Shown here: positions 45,686 to 58,925 of the stretch, piece by piece
How positions within the stretch are numbered: the stretch's first letter is position 1
Layout: the number at the start of each line of letters is the position of its first letter
Source: Azolla caroliniana
Lineage: Eukaryota > Polypodiophyta
Length of the DNA: 64,000 nt
NCBI GenBank assembly: GCA_043228905.1
Contig: JBHGNT010000015.1
Coordinates: 682,001-746,000, forward strand
Direction: 5' to 3'
Notes under the pieces: generated by a model
Database searches by the model: none
The model's input: only the letters and a program-made list of their open reading frames with translations
Told to the model about the DNA's origin: nothing
Made by a program: the position numbers and the translations under genes

Positions 45686-46965
45686 ATGCAACGGTATAAT
45701 ATTACTATTACAAAAAAGACCGTATATACATTACACATACACAACAGCCACTTTATCATGTTCTACCTTTACACCGCCCCGTACACTCCTACGGGTAACA
45801 AGCTGGAAGAAGTTGGACAACAAAGAGATGCTCATGAAGGTGTTGGACAACGAGATGAAGGTACTGAACAACAAAATATAGGTGTTGAACAACATGCTAG
45901 ACATGGTTTGCAACAACCCGAAAGTGTTGAAACTGATTTTCCTCCAAATTTAGAACCAATCTCAAATAATACTAATCATTGGGTATGAGGTCTAATCATT
46001 TAAGGAGGCAGGTATATAGATATGACCCCTCTTTGCATTATGTCATGCTATCAGATGAGGGTGAACCTCTTACTTATAAAGAGGCAATGTAATGTGAACT
46101 TGGTAGTAAGTGGGAGCATGCAATGCAAGAAGAAATAAAATCTTTGTATGCAAATGATACTTGGGATCTTGTGTCCTTACTTGAAGGAAGGAGTTCCTTT
46201 GCCTTCATATCATAAACTTAGCAAGGTGGATTGTCCAAAGGATGCGATAGAAGTCAATGCTATGAAGGGAATTCCTTATGCATCAGCATGTGGTTCTCTA
46301 ATGTATGCTATGGTACCTATTCGTCCAGATATTTCTTATGCAATGGGAGTTGTCAGTCGCTATATGCTTAATCTCGACAAAGCACATAGGGAGGCTATCA
46401 AGTGTGTTTTCATGTATCTTAAAGGTACACAAAGAAAATGTTTATGCTATAGGAAGGGTGCATTAAGTTTGCAAGGATATTGTGATGCAGACATGGCAGG
46501 TGACTTGATACACACAAGTCTACTAGCGGATATATATTTACATTTGTTGGTGGAGAAGTGTCATCGTGCTCCAAATTGCAAAAGATTGTAGCATTGTGTA
46601 CTACTGAAGTTGAATATATTTCAGTTACAGAAGTTTCAAAGGAAGCTATATGGCTCAACAAACTTGTTGAAGATCTTGGCATGTTTGTGAGTACTCCTAT
46701 GTTAGGATGTGATAGCTAGAGTGTTGTGTATCTGGCTAAGAATGCCATGTTTCATTCGCGCACCAAACACATTGATGTGTGACATCACTTTATCAAACAA
46801 GTTTTGGAGGATGGTCTAGTCACATTGACCAAGATCAAAACACATGATAATCCTACAGATATTCTCACCAAATGTCTTGGCAAAGCTCAACATGAGCATT
46901 GCATGTAGTTGTGGGAGTTACTTGAATGTTCACATCGGACATTTAAGTGGGAGGCTATTAGGTGT
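45686..46965 (+). mobile_element. Ty1/copia fragment with the RT removed
   Basis: A pre-RT stretch (GEPLTYKEAM, stop, MQEEIKSLYANDTWDLV, to about 46172) passes directly into the segment after RT. That segment contains LSKVDCPKDAIEVNAMKGIP, YASACGSLMYAMVPIRPDIS and then RNase H (LQGYCDADMAGD, VYLAKNAMFHSRTKHI, HDNPTDILTKCLGK). About a full RT domain is missing between. Several stops are present. The end lies near the purine-rich agtgggagg at about 46949. Confidence 0.82.
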
Positions 46966-47990
46966 AAAGGCCCATAGTTCACAAAATAGGTAATTATTTG
47001 TACAGGTGAACACATTGTTCACTTGGACAAGACACCTCCTTTTGTAATGTGAACACACCTTTTTTTAGGGTTAACTAATATAATAACCTTTTTTCTCGTG
47101 TGCCAATTAAGGCGGTTGGGTACACCAAAAATCTATGTGTCTCTACTCTCATCTCTACTACAGTCCTGTTTGCTGAACATCATCCCTCAATAGATGCTCC
47201 CTCAAACATCTCTCTTTATCTTTATGATCATTAATGATGTTGTTTGGAAGACTATGGTGATGAAACACTTCACGCATGATTAGGTTTGTTGTTTCCTCAC
47301 TAGTGATATCTTTAGTGCATGGCAAGAAATGTGTCATTTTAGCATATCAATCAACTACATAATGTTAAATTTTGTTGCATAGTATGGATATTTGAGCACC
47401 CACATGTTAAGTATTTTCCAAACACTCCACATCATGACGACTTTTTTTATGATGCCAACAATCATTAAAATGCCACAAGGGAGAGAGCTTGTAAACACTT
47501 GAATAAAGGGCCTTACGTCACTATATTGTCATGGGGACAAAGGCCATCATAGCACTAAAAATGTGGAGAATATATAGACATCATGCTATTACCATTTTGC
47601 TTGTTCTTCACTTTTAACTTCTAGAGCTAGAGTTTTGCACCGGTACAAAAAACTTATTTAAAGAAAGATAAGAAAATGGGGAATTGACTTAACAATTTTT
47701 CCATGCACAAGAGAAAGCACATGCATGTGCTAATTTAAAGTTATGGTCAATTAACTCTTGTGGACTTTGTCTATGCATTATAAGAACTTATATGAGCAAT
47801 CAATTGCCGAAAGATGATGTGTTATGGTTCTCTTTCATATATGTGTTTCTTTCTTTATGATTGAAGATGTGTATATAATATATATATATAGCTTAAAAAT
47901 ATATGGTGCCAAGAGAATATACGTTTGCAATTACCCGAATCTATAAGAAAGTTATATGTGTGTGTATAGATGATTGGGACGCCCACTCTC
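46966..47990. other. Probable copia LTR remnant, then unassigned sequence
   Basis: The first about 200 bp after the copia RNase H end are probably its LTR (start near 46955; TG/CA ends not fixed). From about 47200 to 47990 nothing was recognised. Confidence 0.4.
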
Positions 47991-47999
47991 ACAACTCTA

Positions 48000-48610
48000 T
48001 TTGGTCTATGCATTAACAATTAGAGCAAGTGATTGTAAATTTTGTAAAGGAAGAAGGTATTAAAGAAGTTGACCCTAGGAATGTAGTCATCGTGCTTTTG
48101 TTGTATGCAAACGATGTGGTGTTTTTTTTAATACTTTAGGAGATGCACAAAAGCTTATGAAGGCATTGAAAAAGTTTTGCATGGATATTAACATGAGTGT
48201 CAATAGCTCTAAGATGAAGATTATGCTTGTGAAGAGCTAAAATAAAGATAAACCATGATAAAGTTGTCATTAGGAATGTAGTCATCATGATTTTGTTGTA
48301 CGCAAATGATGTGGTGTTTTTTCCTTATGTATAGTGAGGAGACACTAGAATCTGTGAAAAGCTTTATAAAATCTGGCCTTAAAGTTGCACCAAACTACAA
48401 AAAATATTCTTTGTTGTATGATGAAACAACACGATCGATATATGTTAGAACCATCCTATTGTCTACCATCGCTTCCATACAATTTAATTCACACCCACTT
48501 TGAAGTGAGAATGGGACGTTGGGGCACAAGTGATAAGACTAATTGCGTATGCAAGTTTTGCCTTGAACAAGTTTGGGAGTTTGAACATCACATGTTGATA
48601 CAATAGTCTG
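48000..48610 (+). mobile_element. LINE fragments: RT core and C-terminal zinc-binding part
   Basis: The stretch at 48070-48240 gives VVIVLLLYANDVVFF and, after a frameshift, MKALKKFCMDINMSVNSSKM. This corresponds to the Y-x-D-D box (here YAND) and the block after it. The YAND stretch recurs at 48263-48325. From 48480 PYNLIHTHFEVRMGRWG and CVCKFCLEQVWEFEHHML resemble the LINE C-terminal zinc-binding motif. These are broken, inactive pieces. Confidence 0.65.
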
Positions 48611-50751
48611 CCTTTTATCACATATGTTTTCCATCATCTTCAACCAAACCTAATCCTTCCACAAATTTCTCTCACAATAAGAGTGTGCATTGTCAATTGT
48701 GCCATTCATTAGTAAAGTTCTTGAGGATCGAGAGTCATTAGTCCTTAGTTTTACATGTATCGCATAAATCACTTATTTTGTCTCCCAAGCAATACAACTC
48801 TATTTATCTTTGTCTAGTTGTTGGCTCTGAGGTTTACGCCATAGCATCAAAGTCATAAAATTGAGAGCACCGAAGTTTGATGCTCCTCATGCGCTATGCC
48901 GCATCTCATAGATCGTTAAAATAACTAAGTGAGAACATGGTTCACAACACATTGCTTAAAAAATCACGAAATTGTTATTCATTATTAGCTCCCAGAAGTT
49001 CTATTGAACACTCTAAAGAGCAATAAGAATTAATATATAACGACATCAAGACACAATCTTGACTATGGCTTAGTGGTGGTTGACTCTATAATGCATTTTG
49101 ACTTTATCATTGCAAAGTAGAGATGAAATACCTTTGTGGAACATACAAACATGTTGCTCTCTCCCATGATATATGAGATGGTGAATTGATGGACATTTCG
49201 ATCAAAAGTATGCAAATGCAGTACGTCGTAAATGTCAAGAATTTTACTAATATTTAAAAAATCCTTGAAAGTTTAATCTTACTCATGAGTAGTGATTATT
49301 CAGCATGATCGATCTTTATGTTGAATCAAAATACTCAATGTGCTCAATTCCACATTGACGTTGGGGCAACGTTGACATTTATCTATGTGAATTATCCAAC
49401 TTGATTGGCTTTATATGATACTTCCCGAATCAAATAAATAATGTTAAACCATTTTAAACATAGGCACCCATACAAAGTCAACCTCAGTTTTCATATTGTC
49501 AGATTAAGAATTTGGGACAAATTCACGAAAATCTCATGTTTCACAAGATTCATTGACTTACATTGTAGGCTCCATTCAATCTCAAATCAACGAGTTTATA
49601 AAAAAGTACTCTAGTGCAAGCACGTACAAGTTTCAATATAAGGAGAACAATCTAGGATTTTCATGGTGAGAAACACCAGTACTCAAAGATGCCCACAACA
49701 TCATTGCAAATGGTTTATACAATATCACCTTTTACTAAAGCAATGAAGAATGTGCATACTTATTATATCTAGTGTACCCTTGCTCGAAAAGATGTCAAGA
49801 TGGTGATTAGATTTCATTAGGTGTGCTCAATTGTATAATATCTAGTGTGAGGGGATCAACAAACCTAGGTTATTTATTAAATCAAGTTAAGTTCATGTTT
49901 AGCTTGAAGAACTTTGGAAAGGTACATCTTGTCCACGTTATGCCTAGAACCAAGCAAAGTAGATTCTCTTTATCTCTTATTGTCTCTATGTTGTCTACCA
50001 TATGGGCTAGAGAGTCCTAAATGCTTGAGTTCATATATCCAACACCTAATCTACCACTAGTTTTAAACAAGTTTATGTGCATCAACTAACTTCATGGATG
50101 ACCAACTAGCTAATTTACTTATGTATTCCTTTTTAATTGATAATGCATGCTTCAGAAGAGGATCAAGTAGAAAAGGATTGCTTTTCTTTTTCTAGTTTTC
50201 TACAATCCTAAAGCTAATGCACTACCATGAGATATCATGATTGTTGCGCTGAGAGTTTATGGCACACACATGTGTTCTTAACATTCTAATCTTCGTATAT
50301 CTTGACATCAATGCTCATTAACAATCTGGTTTTCATTAGATCAGGAACTGAACTTTTGACAACACATGTACACTACAAAAATTCAAATTTTGATACATAC
50401 GTACACTCATCACCACAAAGAAAATTTGATTGATCGGCAGTAGGGAGGGATTGCTACCCAAAGCAATGATCAGGAATATTTTGTGAATAGACAAATAACA
50501 CCTTCAAGTTTCAATCTAACATTAATCCAAATTTGACAAAATACAAAGCATATATCCTTTCACCATAAAAGAGAAATTTGGTTGATCACTACTATGTGAG
50601 GGACTGCTAACTGAGGCTTACATCCCTATATGCTATGGCCTATGGTCCATGAAATTCTCGCCTCTAAAAGCACAATTTACAAAGAAGAGAATTTACTCCA
50701 ATATGTCCAAATGACGACCAAACAAAAATTGATTCAAAATCCAATGTTCCG
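48611..50751. other. Intergenic, nothing recognised
   Basis: AT-rich sequence without supported exons or clear elements. The part next to 50752 probably includes the 3' UTR of the minus-strand gene that ends there. Confidence 0.45.
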
Positions 50752-53700
50752 TTAATCTCTTTCATCTTCTGAATTCTCATATGCCAAACCTAATAAGCTT
50801 CCAGTTTTTATCTGGTTTGTCTGTGTCTGTTCTTTATCTGAAGTCTCCAATTGTCTTCTGACAGCTGAACTATCATCAGAACCTGAGCTATAATCCCTTT
50901 GCTTTTCTTTTTCAATGGTTGGCACAGATTCATCCTTCTTTTTGGGCTTAATGTTTTTCAGCAGTACTCGTTGTCTGTTATAATCAAGTATACCATATAT
51001 CAAAAAAAGATTATAACATACATAAAAGCGACACAATGATACTTCCAAAACTTACCTTATCCCACTGCGAGGCTTTGGCTCTACCCTAAGGGGTAGAGGT
51101 AGGGGTAGAGATGAAGCTGATGCATCAGCTATACTGGCTGCTTTGTAAAGGAGGTTATGTCAAGGGTAACCAAAAGCAAACACACAAAAAATGTGGGCTT
51201 TCCAAAACAACTTCAAACTAAGAAAACTAGAGGAAAAACTCCGAAATATCCATGTTTATCTTTTTTTTCTCGGATGTCTGTTAAGGTTCTGTTTTTCAAC
51301 CTCACCTAGATCAATTGCATGTGCTATTCAAGCAATCACAATGTCAGTTCATCCCCTTTTTCTTGTATATCTGTGCTATTTGACCAGCTATATGGTAAAT
51401 TCATCTTCTATTTCTCTCTTTTGGGGGTTGACCGGGGGGGAGCAAAGAAAAACTTGAGTATTTGGGAGTTTTCCCAAATTTTAGTTTTTTTCAAAACCAT
51501 TCAGATCAAGCAATAAAATTTTCAAGGATATTCTAAAGGCTGCAAAAGCCCTCTTCTCAGTTCTGCGGCGAAGGCGTTCTGCATCATCTTCTGCTTCCAT
51601 TTGCTCTTTTAAGTAGAGCAAATCATCACTATCCAGAGCTGAATGTCTCCAAAATCCATGTGTTCCATTAGGATAAGGCTAGTAAGATAAGAAAATGATT
51701 AGAATAAAAAATTAATGGTAAAGTGACAGAAAATGATACCCCCACGACCGTGAAGATAACCACCACGTTCACCAGCTACTTCCTGCATCTGTTGTTATTA
51801 CACACCCAAGTGCCACGCCAGAATCCCTGTCAGGGCAAGTTCTCAGAAAACGTAATACATAGAGAAACAAAAACAAGAAGAGACAGTCTGTGATTCAAAG
51901 TCATATCAACATAACCTTATAACTTGAGATGATAATCCCGGTTATGTTTGTCATTCAAAATGTACAATGAATCTGATAATATAATACTGAATTGAAACCC
52001 AATTCATGTATAGAATTATCACTCAAAAATGTATTGCAGGCCAGATTAGTGAACCAAACCAATTCATGAATATATCCATCTCCAAAATAACTACTGAGTT
52101 GGCACTTGTTGAATTTATAATTTGACAAGCCAATACAATTTATGTTTGCCTTCCAGAATTCAGGACAAATCTTACTGAATTAAAGCCTAGTTAATCGATA
52201 GAACAATAATAATTCAAAAACATATTATTGGCCTAATTGCTGAACCAAACCCAATTCCTCCATACATCCATCTCCAAATTTGGTATTGAATTTCCATCAG
52301 AGTAATTATAAAGCCCAAACAAAATCATTGTATTTTTTAATTCATTCTGATATCATAAATAACAAAAGCTTGCAAAATACAAAGTTTAACATTAACAAGC
52401 ACGATCGACTAACCTTGGCTACCATCCTTTTGAAAGCCACATCTTCATCATCCACCTTCTCTTTGCCGCCTTTCCCCCATTTTTTGTCTGTGAAAGGATC
52501 AAATCAATACAGTAAATTACTTAAAAGTTCAAAGAATATGAAGTTTAAAGGACTATGAACTTATTTCGAATGCATGCACCCAATAAACCATAAAACCAGA
52601 GTCAGAGGATACCAATAACTGGAGTAAGAAAACAAACAAATAGCATGCCCAAAGCTGTCAGATTTTGATGGTTATTTCAGGGAGTCGCTCTAAAATACAA
52701 TCCTGGGATAAAATTTTGGACAATAGCCATATTTTTCTACTAATTGGGGCATTCAGGTCTTACAATATCCTCCACTTTTGGTTTGTTCTAGACACCAATT
52801 TTAGCAGTTTACCATTCAGGTTGGTCTGGATGTTCAGAGGTATACTAGTGCCTCAATGTAGGTCTGTCTGGGCACTCATACTCTAATCCCCATCACTTGA
52901 TGCGAACAGTCCATCGTATACTGAGGAAGTCTGTGTTGGCTAACATGGGAATGAAGATAATCCCCTAACTGTTCTTTGAGTCCCATAAGATATTTTATAG
53001 TGCATCATCATCATTGATTTTGGATGCAATCACTGTACTTTTCCATTGCATAACTCTACACCATCCAACATCGGCCACAATGTCCCCTCACCACCATGCA
53101 TCCAATTCATAGTCATGTACTTCACACTTGTAGAACCATCCCACAAATCATTACCGATTTTAAATCCATTTGATGCATTAAAAAAATGTTCATGGATATC
53201 TAGGAAGTCTAGCGGTTTTATTTTTCAGTATGAATAACCTGAAGTTAATCATATTTGTTCTCAGTTGGTGACATATTAACCTTTACATACTAGGTCATAC
53301 TCTTCTGCTACAATGGTACACTGTGCATATTGGACTTCAGTCTTCACATACTAAAACCTTCTAGAAGTTTTTAATTTAACAAGGAGCAATGATATCTTTA
53401 CATACAAGACAAACTCCCCTTAGTATAACTCATATAGTGTTAGGAGACGCATCTGTTGGCTATGTGACAGGTTACATGAGATGTTTTAATACCAGGTCAT
53501 CATCATCATCATTAATTCTATGTCTATGTGTCATATTAAGATTTACAAGCTAGTTAATTCAAAGATATTCCTCTCCTCTTAAACTGCAAATACTGGAGTT
53601 CACAAAATAAAGAACTTCACAGGGTTCTAAACATACTAGACAAATTTTAGACTCTTTTAACAAGAATTGATAATAGCTTCTCGCCAACATACAAATTTTG

Positions 53701-54280
53701 TGGACCCGAGCATACACTTCCAGAACATATGGTCTCTAGGTTAAATGACAATTGTAATGTGCACTGAAAATGCTTGGTAAGCAATGTACCCTATTTGCAA
53801 GTTGCATAAAGATGGACTTTCCTCATTTTCGTGAAGTTTCAATCAATGACTAGGTAAAAAGACACTTTTCAGAGTGCACTGTGTATTCAATCTTCTTGTC
53901 CTTTCTATTTTCAAAGTTTCAGGAAATTAGACTTGTAGTGCACTCTAGCAAGATTGTGTTTTTCCCGACGTTTCTTCTGTGTAACTGTTTCGATCAGATT
54001 TATTTTTTCTTCCTTCGTCATCTTCCACCTCCTCTCAAACATCAACCATATCCTTCCGAGTAGAGAGAAAAGTAAAACCTCCCCTAAAAAGAAAACAATC
54101 GGTACTGACCTAGAGTTTAAACAGAGAACGCAAGTCAAGCCTGCGGGCACTCCAAAGCACAACTCCAACATCTATGATCGACGGAGAGATGAAGAAAAAC
54201 GCAAAGATGCAGGGACAGAGACGCGGCTTACCTTTGGGATCGCTGAGATTTGTGTATTCGCGGACCTCTCTTCCTGCCAT
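50752..54280 (-). CDS. Conserved plant protein of unknown function, six exons, 196 residues
   Basis: Exons on the minus strand are 54280-54232, 52487-52414, 51788-51740, 51638-51532, 51144-51056 and 50974-50752, joining in phase to 197 codons. The product starts MAGREVREYTNLSDPKDKKW. It continues with DDEDVAFKRMVAKMQEVAGE, then RGGYLHGRGALDSDDLLYLK, an acidic/Arg-rich helix (EDDAERLRRRTEKRAFAAF), a Pro-Leu stretch ending VEPKPRSGIR, a Lys-rich segment and a Ser/Asp-rich tail ending SLLGLAYENSEDERD. There is no signal peptide or membrane segment. The charge pattern suggests a nuclear protein, but that is inference. I recognise the N-terminal pattern as widely conserved in plants but know no assigned function. 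The intron between exons 4 and 5 is AT-AC. Start choice: the only Met compatible with the first exon. Confidence 0.87.
51145..51531 (-). other. U12-type AT-AC intron
   Basis: The 5' splice site is ATATCCTTG, the U12 consensus. The 3' end is AC (ctcctttac) and a branch-site-like acccttgac lies with its A 15 bases upstream of the end. No GT donor is available at the required place. Joining gives FAAFR-KAASIAD in phase. Length is 387 nt. Confidence 0.85.
52488..54231 (-). other. Intron 1 of the conserved plant gene (1.74 kb)
   Basis: The donor is GTAAGCC and the acceptor TTCACAG. No genes or clear elements were seen inside; short frames there lack support. Confidence 0.8.
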
Positions 54281-54377
54281 GAAAGCCGATAGAACTGTAG
54301 AAGGGCGGGCATGCTATAGCCTACGCCTGCAGAGAATTCGATCCCTTATACTATAAAAAACAAGAAAAACATCAGGA

Positions 54378-54560
54378 AAATTTAGCCGAATACCCCCTAG
54401 GTTTCCATTTATTTCCTTCCAATGCCCCTACAGTTCCACAGAACCGTAGTTTTAACGGTTTAATGGTTTGAATGTCTATAAAAACCATTTGGTTTGAGCT
54501 TAAATTTTTTGTGACGGCTCAATTTAAATGGTTTAGGTTTAAACAATTTCGTGGTTCGGT
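54378..54560. other. Upstream region of the conserved plant gene
   Basis: Probable promoter side of the minus-strand gene starting at 54280. It contains 'ataccccctaggtttcc' and 'ggttcggttcggttcag' words typical of small plant MITEs, but no element ends could be fixed. Confidence 0.35.
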
Positions 54561-54561
54561 T

Positions 54562-54940
54562 CGGTTCAGTTTAAGTTCCAATTTTTTTAAACAGTTTAAG
54601 TTTGACACTCTCAAACCGAACCGTTGTCGATTGTTACTTGTCGATATCTCTCACTTGTTGTCACTTTTAACTTGTCACACACCCATGATGAATCGTTGAA
54701 CGTATATAACCTCCATCACGAAGAACTTGAGACGAATTGGTTCAGTTTAAGTTTCAAATTTTTTTTAACGGTTTGAGTTCGACACTCTCAAACCAAACCG
54801 TTGTCAATTGTTACTTGTCAATATCTCTCACTTGTTGTCACTTTTTACTTGTCACACACCCGTGATGAATCGTTGAATGTATATACCTTTCATGAGATCT
54901 ATGTAAACTCCATCACGAAGAACTTGAGACGAATTGGATC
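54562..54940. repeat. Two-copy tandem duplication, period about 177 bp
   Basis: Both copies start ggttcagtttaagtt (54562 and 54739). They share actctcaaaccgaaccgttg-like, ttgttacttgtc, cacacacccatgatgaatcg and catcacgaagaacttgag words. Copy 2 has an extra stretch of about 20-25 bp near 54885. Confidence 0.88.
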
Positions 54941-57570
54941 CTTATTGCTTGCATTTCCAGGTGTTGTGTGTCGATGCATGTGTGCACATAGATTTTCCCG
55001 ACTATTCTCGCCTCCGCTTTGGCATGCGCGCTTAATTTACTTGACTTGTGCCTTTCACCAAGGTGTTCACGATTTGATTGGTTGAGATGCTTCAAGACAC
55101 TTCTACCTTCGACGAGATATGTGTGACCTTACGTAAACAAAAGCCAAACAAAAAGCTCGGATGCGACATGTTTAAGAGTTCTTCTGAAACACACATGACA
55201 ATAGTGGAGGTTGGATTGTGTGCGTAAGGAGTCTTAACTTGCAAGAGGCTACTTTGTGTGGGTAAAAAGTAGTGAATCTATTGGAACTAAAAATCTTCAC
55301 CCAAGTGGGGTTCTCGAGCATGGGAAGCTCGAAACCACGCACCATTGGCCCAAATAGGTTGTTTCCAATTAAAAAATGTAGAGTTGTCTTAGTAAAACTG
55401 AATAGTATGTGTAGTTGGACTATGTTCATACAATGCATGATTAAAACATGAGGAGAAGCCTAAATGAATTGCGCATGGCTCTTCAAGTTCAATTTACCCA
55501 TTCTCACGTTCTCTAGTAAATATGTGTAAAGAATCGTGGTATGATTCCGTGCAACGGAATAGGTTAGAGATGTGTTGTGTGTGTGTGTGTGTGTTTGAGA
55601 AGAGGAAAGGAGAGAGACACATCATAGATAAAAAATGAATACTCAAGAAGATGTATATTACAAAGGAGATTTAATCAACACATTACAAAGTAGGAGGAGG
55701 GTACTTTATATAGTCACCATCTCTCTTCATTAACTACCGAAGCTCATCAGTCATAGGGAATGTGGAAACTCATTAGTTATGTGTCATAGAATATGCTACA
55801 AAATTAGTGGTGACTTTTGACCTTTGAGTGTTCATACACTCTCAAGGTGTGTTCACGCACTAGACTAGGTTGAGCTTGATTCTCAACAATATGGATATTG
55901 CACTTCGAGCAAAAAACATGACCTATGGAGTTTTCGAAATCTAGAGAGAGAAAGCAATGATAATATGTTTGTCAAACAAATTAAATTCGAATAGGTTAAT
56001 GTATAAGACAAGGAAAACAAAATCATCCTATCAATAGAAAAATGAGCAAAATAGTTTTTTTCTTTGAGTTGAGACGAAAGAATATAATGGTATGTAAATT
56101 TTTGAAGAATCATTTTGAGGGGACTAAGTGGTCATATTGATATTGATTCCCCAATTCTATGAACAAATTGGCTAAACACTACACTGTATGTCATTTTCCT
56201 TTCCATTGTGCGCAATTTTCTCTCTCACTTGTGCATCATATGGCACAATAACTTTTGGTATAATATATGTGATGTGTATGACTTGAATAGACAACTCTAT
56301 TTAAGTGATGTGCTTGTTGCCAAAGATCAAATCGTCTATAGGTTGATTGATGCAAAATATTGGAAGATGATGCATTGTCAATGTGTGAACACATGTTTTG
56401 GTTATATGATAGTGTGTAAAGTCACAAAGTTGTGACCATGACCAATGGCGATATATATCTAAATAGTATGAAACAAATTTCCATTTCTTCTTCTCATTCT
56501 TTGCTAAATACATGGATAAAGGTTGTTTGATGGACATGTGACAAGCAAAGACATGATGTAGATTGCCCTTATTTATAAAGTAGACAAGTGAGAAATTTTG
56601 AGGTCCACTGGTTATTTTGCGTGGTGGGTCATTATCTTTTTCTTTTTCTTTAAAATCATGTGTATTAAGTAAAGAAATGTAGTAATGCCTTGCTTGAGCA
56701 TGATGTCTATGGGCTCCATTGAAGTTCTTGACTTAGAAGGGGTCTCTCATACAAAAGTACATAACCTAGGGTCACCAAAGTTTAGTATAGAAAATCACAA
56801 TATAAAGAATAAGATAACAAGAACAAAGACATTACGAGACGAAATGATCCACGCCAAAATAATCTTCATCAATATATTTAATTCATCCAAATATATCGTC
56901 TCATAAGGCATTTTGCAAACACATCATTGGCCATCGGGCTTAGCATAAGTCCTTGTTACATGGCGATTTGTCTCCCCGTTCGATGCACGACATGTGACTT
57001 ACAAATGTTTATGCATGCTTTCGATCCTAAGTCATGTTCCAACGTCCATCATGCCCGCTTCATGTCATTTATTATTTGGTGTCCATTTCTTTCTATCTTT
57101 CACTTTTCCTTCTTTTTACTCGTCCATTCACCCATAGTTTTAGCTAGGATTGAGTAATTTAAATATTAACAAACTATCCTGAGTATAAGAGCCATTTTTT
57201 ACCAAATATATTATATTGTACCTTCCATCGACCTCAAGGATGATATTAGAGTGAGAAGACCACGGAACTAGCATTCCTTATCTTAACTCTTATATTTGAC
57301 TCATTAATCCATAAATCCAACAAATCCACTTTCATATATACATAGCTCGATTATTTGGATATGGGTTTTGCCCAAATCACGAAATGGAGCCTTCAAATGA
57401 CACTATCCCTAGATTGGGTTCCAAACGCCAAAAGAAGAAGATTTTAAAAAAAAAAACTCTACATGAGACATGGCATTTCCATATGCTAATCATAGCTAGG
57501 TTTTTGGCCTGCCCATATAAAATTGAGGGGGTACAAGATGCGGATTCAAGAAATCCTTGAATTCATTTCG
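54941..57570. other. Intergenic, nothing recognised
   Basis: AT-rich, with a TG microsatellite near 55575-55594. No gene was supported on either strand. Confidence 0.45.
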
Positions 57571-57845
57571 GACTCTCCAAGATCTAGATGTTGGGATTAT
57601 CAAAGACACTTTGGGTCGAAGCGAACGTTGAAGAAGTGGTGTTCGAGGATTGCCTTCGTTACAGACTCTCCAAGATCTAGATGTTGGGATTATCAAAGAC
57701 ACTTTGGGTCGAAGCGAACATTGAAGAAGAGGTGTCCAATGATTGCCTTCGTTCCAGATTCTCCAAGATCTTGCGATTATCAAAGAAACTTTGAGTAGAG
57801 CCAATATCGAGGGTCGAAGAAGGTGTGTTCGAGGATTTCCTGGAG
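57571..57845. repeat. 93-bp tandem repeat, about three copies
   Basis: Copies begin gactctccaagatct at 57571 and 57664 and gattctccaagatct at 57757. The third is more diverged and shortened. The period of 93 keeps the reading frame open through the copies (57496-57903 minus and 57523-57798 plus), which explains the repetitive frames there. A poly-G run follows at about 57866-57876. Confidence 0.92.
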
Positions 57846-58077
57846 GGAAGGGAAGGGAAGGAAGGGGGGGGGGGGCATTAAAAGCAAGAAAAGGGCTTAT
57901 CAACCAACAATGTAGGTCATTTTCACGTGTGGGCGGGACATGCCGACAACCACATTCAATACAAGTGTAGATCTTTAATTTTTCACATCAAGGTGGTTGG
58001 GCAAAGAAGTTAAAAAAAATGTACACATTGGGCACAGAGTAAATGGTTAATACTAAAAAGACACATATGTACATACA

Positions 58078-58079
<2 letters not shown>

Positions 58080-58123
<44 letters not shown>
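58080..58123. repeat. GA microsatellite
   Basis: About 22 uninterrupted GA units, just 3' of the exon of the minus-strand Ser-rich gene. Confidence 0.97.
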
Positions 58124-58125
<2 letters not shown>

Positions 58126-58129
58126 TGGA

Positions 58130-58925
58130 GCATACCCTAAGTTAGCAACACCACCATGCCTTGCCTGCATTGCTAGGGTTTGATGGTGGATGTGTGACCA
58201 CAGATCTGAGAAAAACCAAGGAAAAGGATATTGCAAACATGAGATCTTGTTATAATTGCATTGAATTTTTTGATTCACATACATAACATATGTAAAAAGA
58301 AACCATGGCAACACACATGTATAAAGACACAAAAACAGCATATACCTTGACCAATGATTATGGTTGCAAAGAGAAGTGTGAATATGAGTGCCCACATTGA
58401 TGAAGAAGAAGAAGAGGAGGAGGAGCTTCTCATCCTCCTCCTCCTGGGAGAGAAGGAAGGAGGAGAAGAAGATGAATAGGAAGATGAGTAAGAGGAGGTT
58501 CTCATGAGAAGGATCGTGTCCGAAGATCGGCCGAACTTACCCTTCTCGGTATCAGAAGACAATGAATTCGGGGTTTTCGGGGGCCTCGGCGGTTTCTTGC
58601 ATGAAGGCTTCCCTCCTGAGCCACCATTGATTTCTTTCTTACATGGGAAACTGCCCACTCTAGATAGCACTTGCTTGTTACCTCCTTTCTCACTGCCTAC
58701 ATCCTCTATTGCTAAGCAAAACATGGACTCTGAGAAGGATCTTGTTAGATGAGCCTTCACATGAGGCTCTGCCTCATGACCTTGTTTGCATTGGTCATGG
58801 GCATGATCTGCATTTACTGTAGAGAAGAAGAATTCATTGATCAATGTATTGAGTTGGATCTCTAAGACCATCTCCTTGGATGGGGAAGAGGAGAGAGGCA
58901 ATGGTGAGCTAGCTGTGGTGCTCAT
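58130..58925 (-). CDS. Ser-rich plant protein with C-terminal membrane segment, at least two exons
   Basis: Exon 1 (58925-58346) starts at ATG 58925 and ends at donor GTATATG with one extra base. Exon 2 begins at 58205 after CTCAG and reads DLWSHIHHQTLAMQARHGGV and on to NLGYAP. The 193 codons of exon 1 show LTRSFSESMFCLAIEDVGSE, a KKPPRPPKTPNSL proline motif, several Ser runs, a basic RRRRMR stretch and then WALIFTLLFATIIIGQG, a single membrane helix. A PPRPP motif followed by a hydrophobic tail is known from small plant-specific proteins of unknown function. The 3' end is uncertain: reading on enters the GA microsatellite as Ser-Leu repeats, and a GTATGC donor near 58130 may end the exon instead. 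No signal peptide. Confidence 0.7.
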
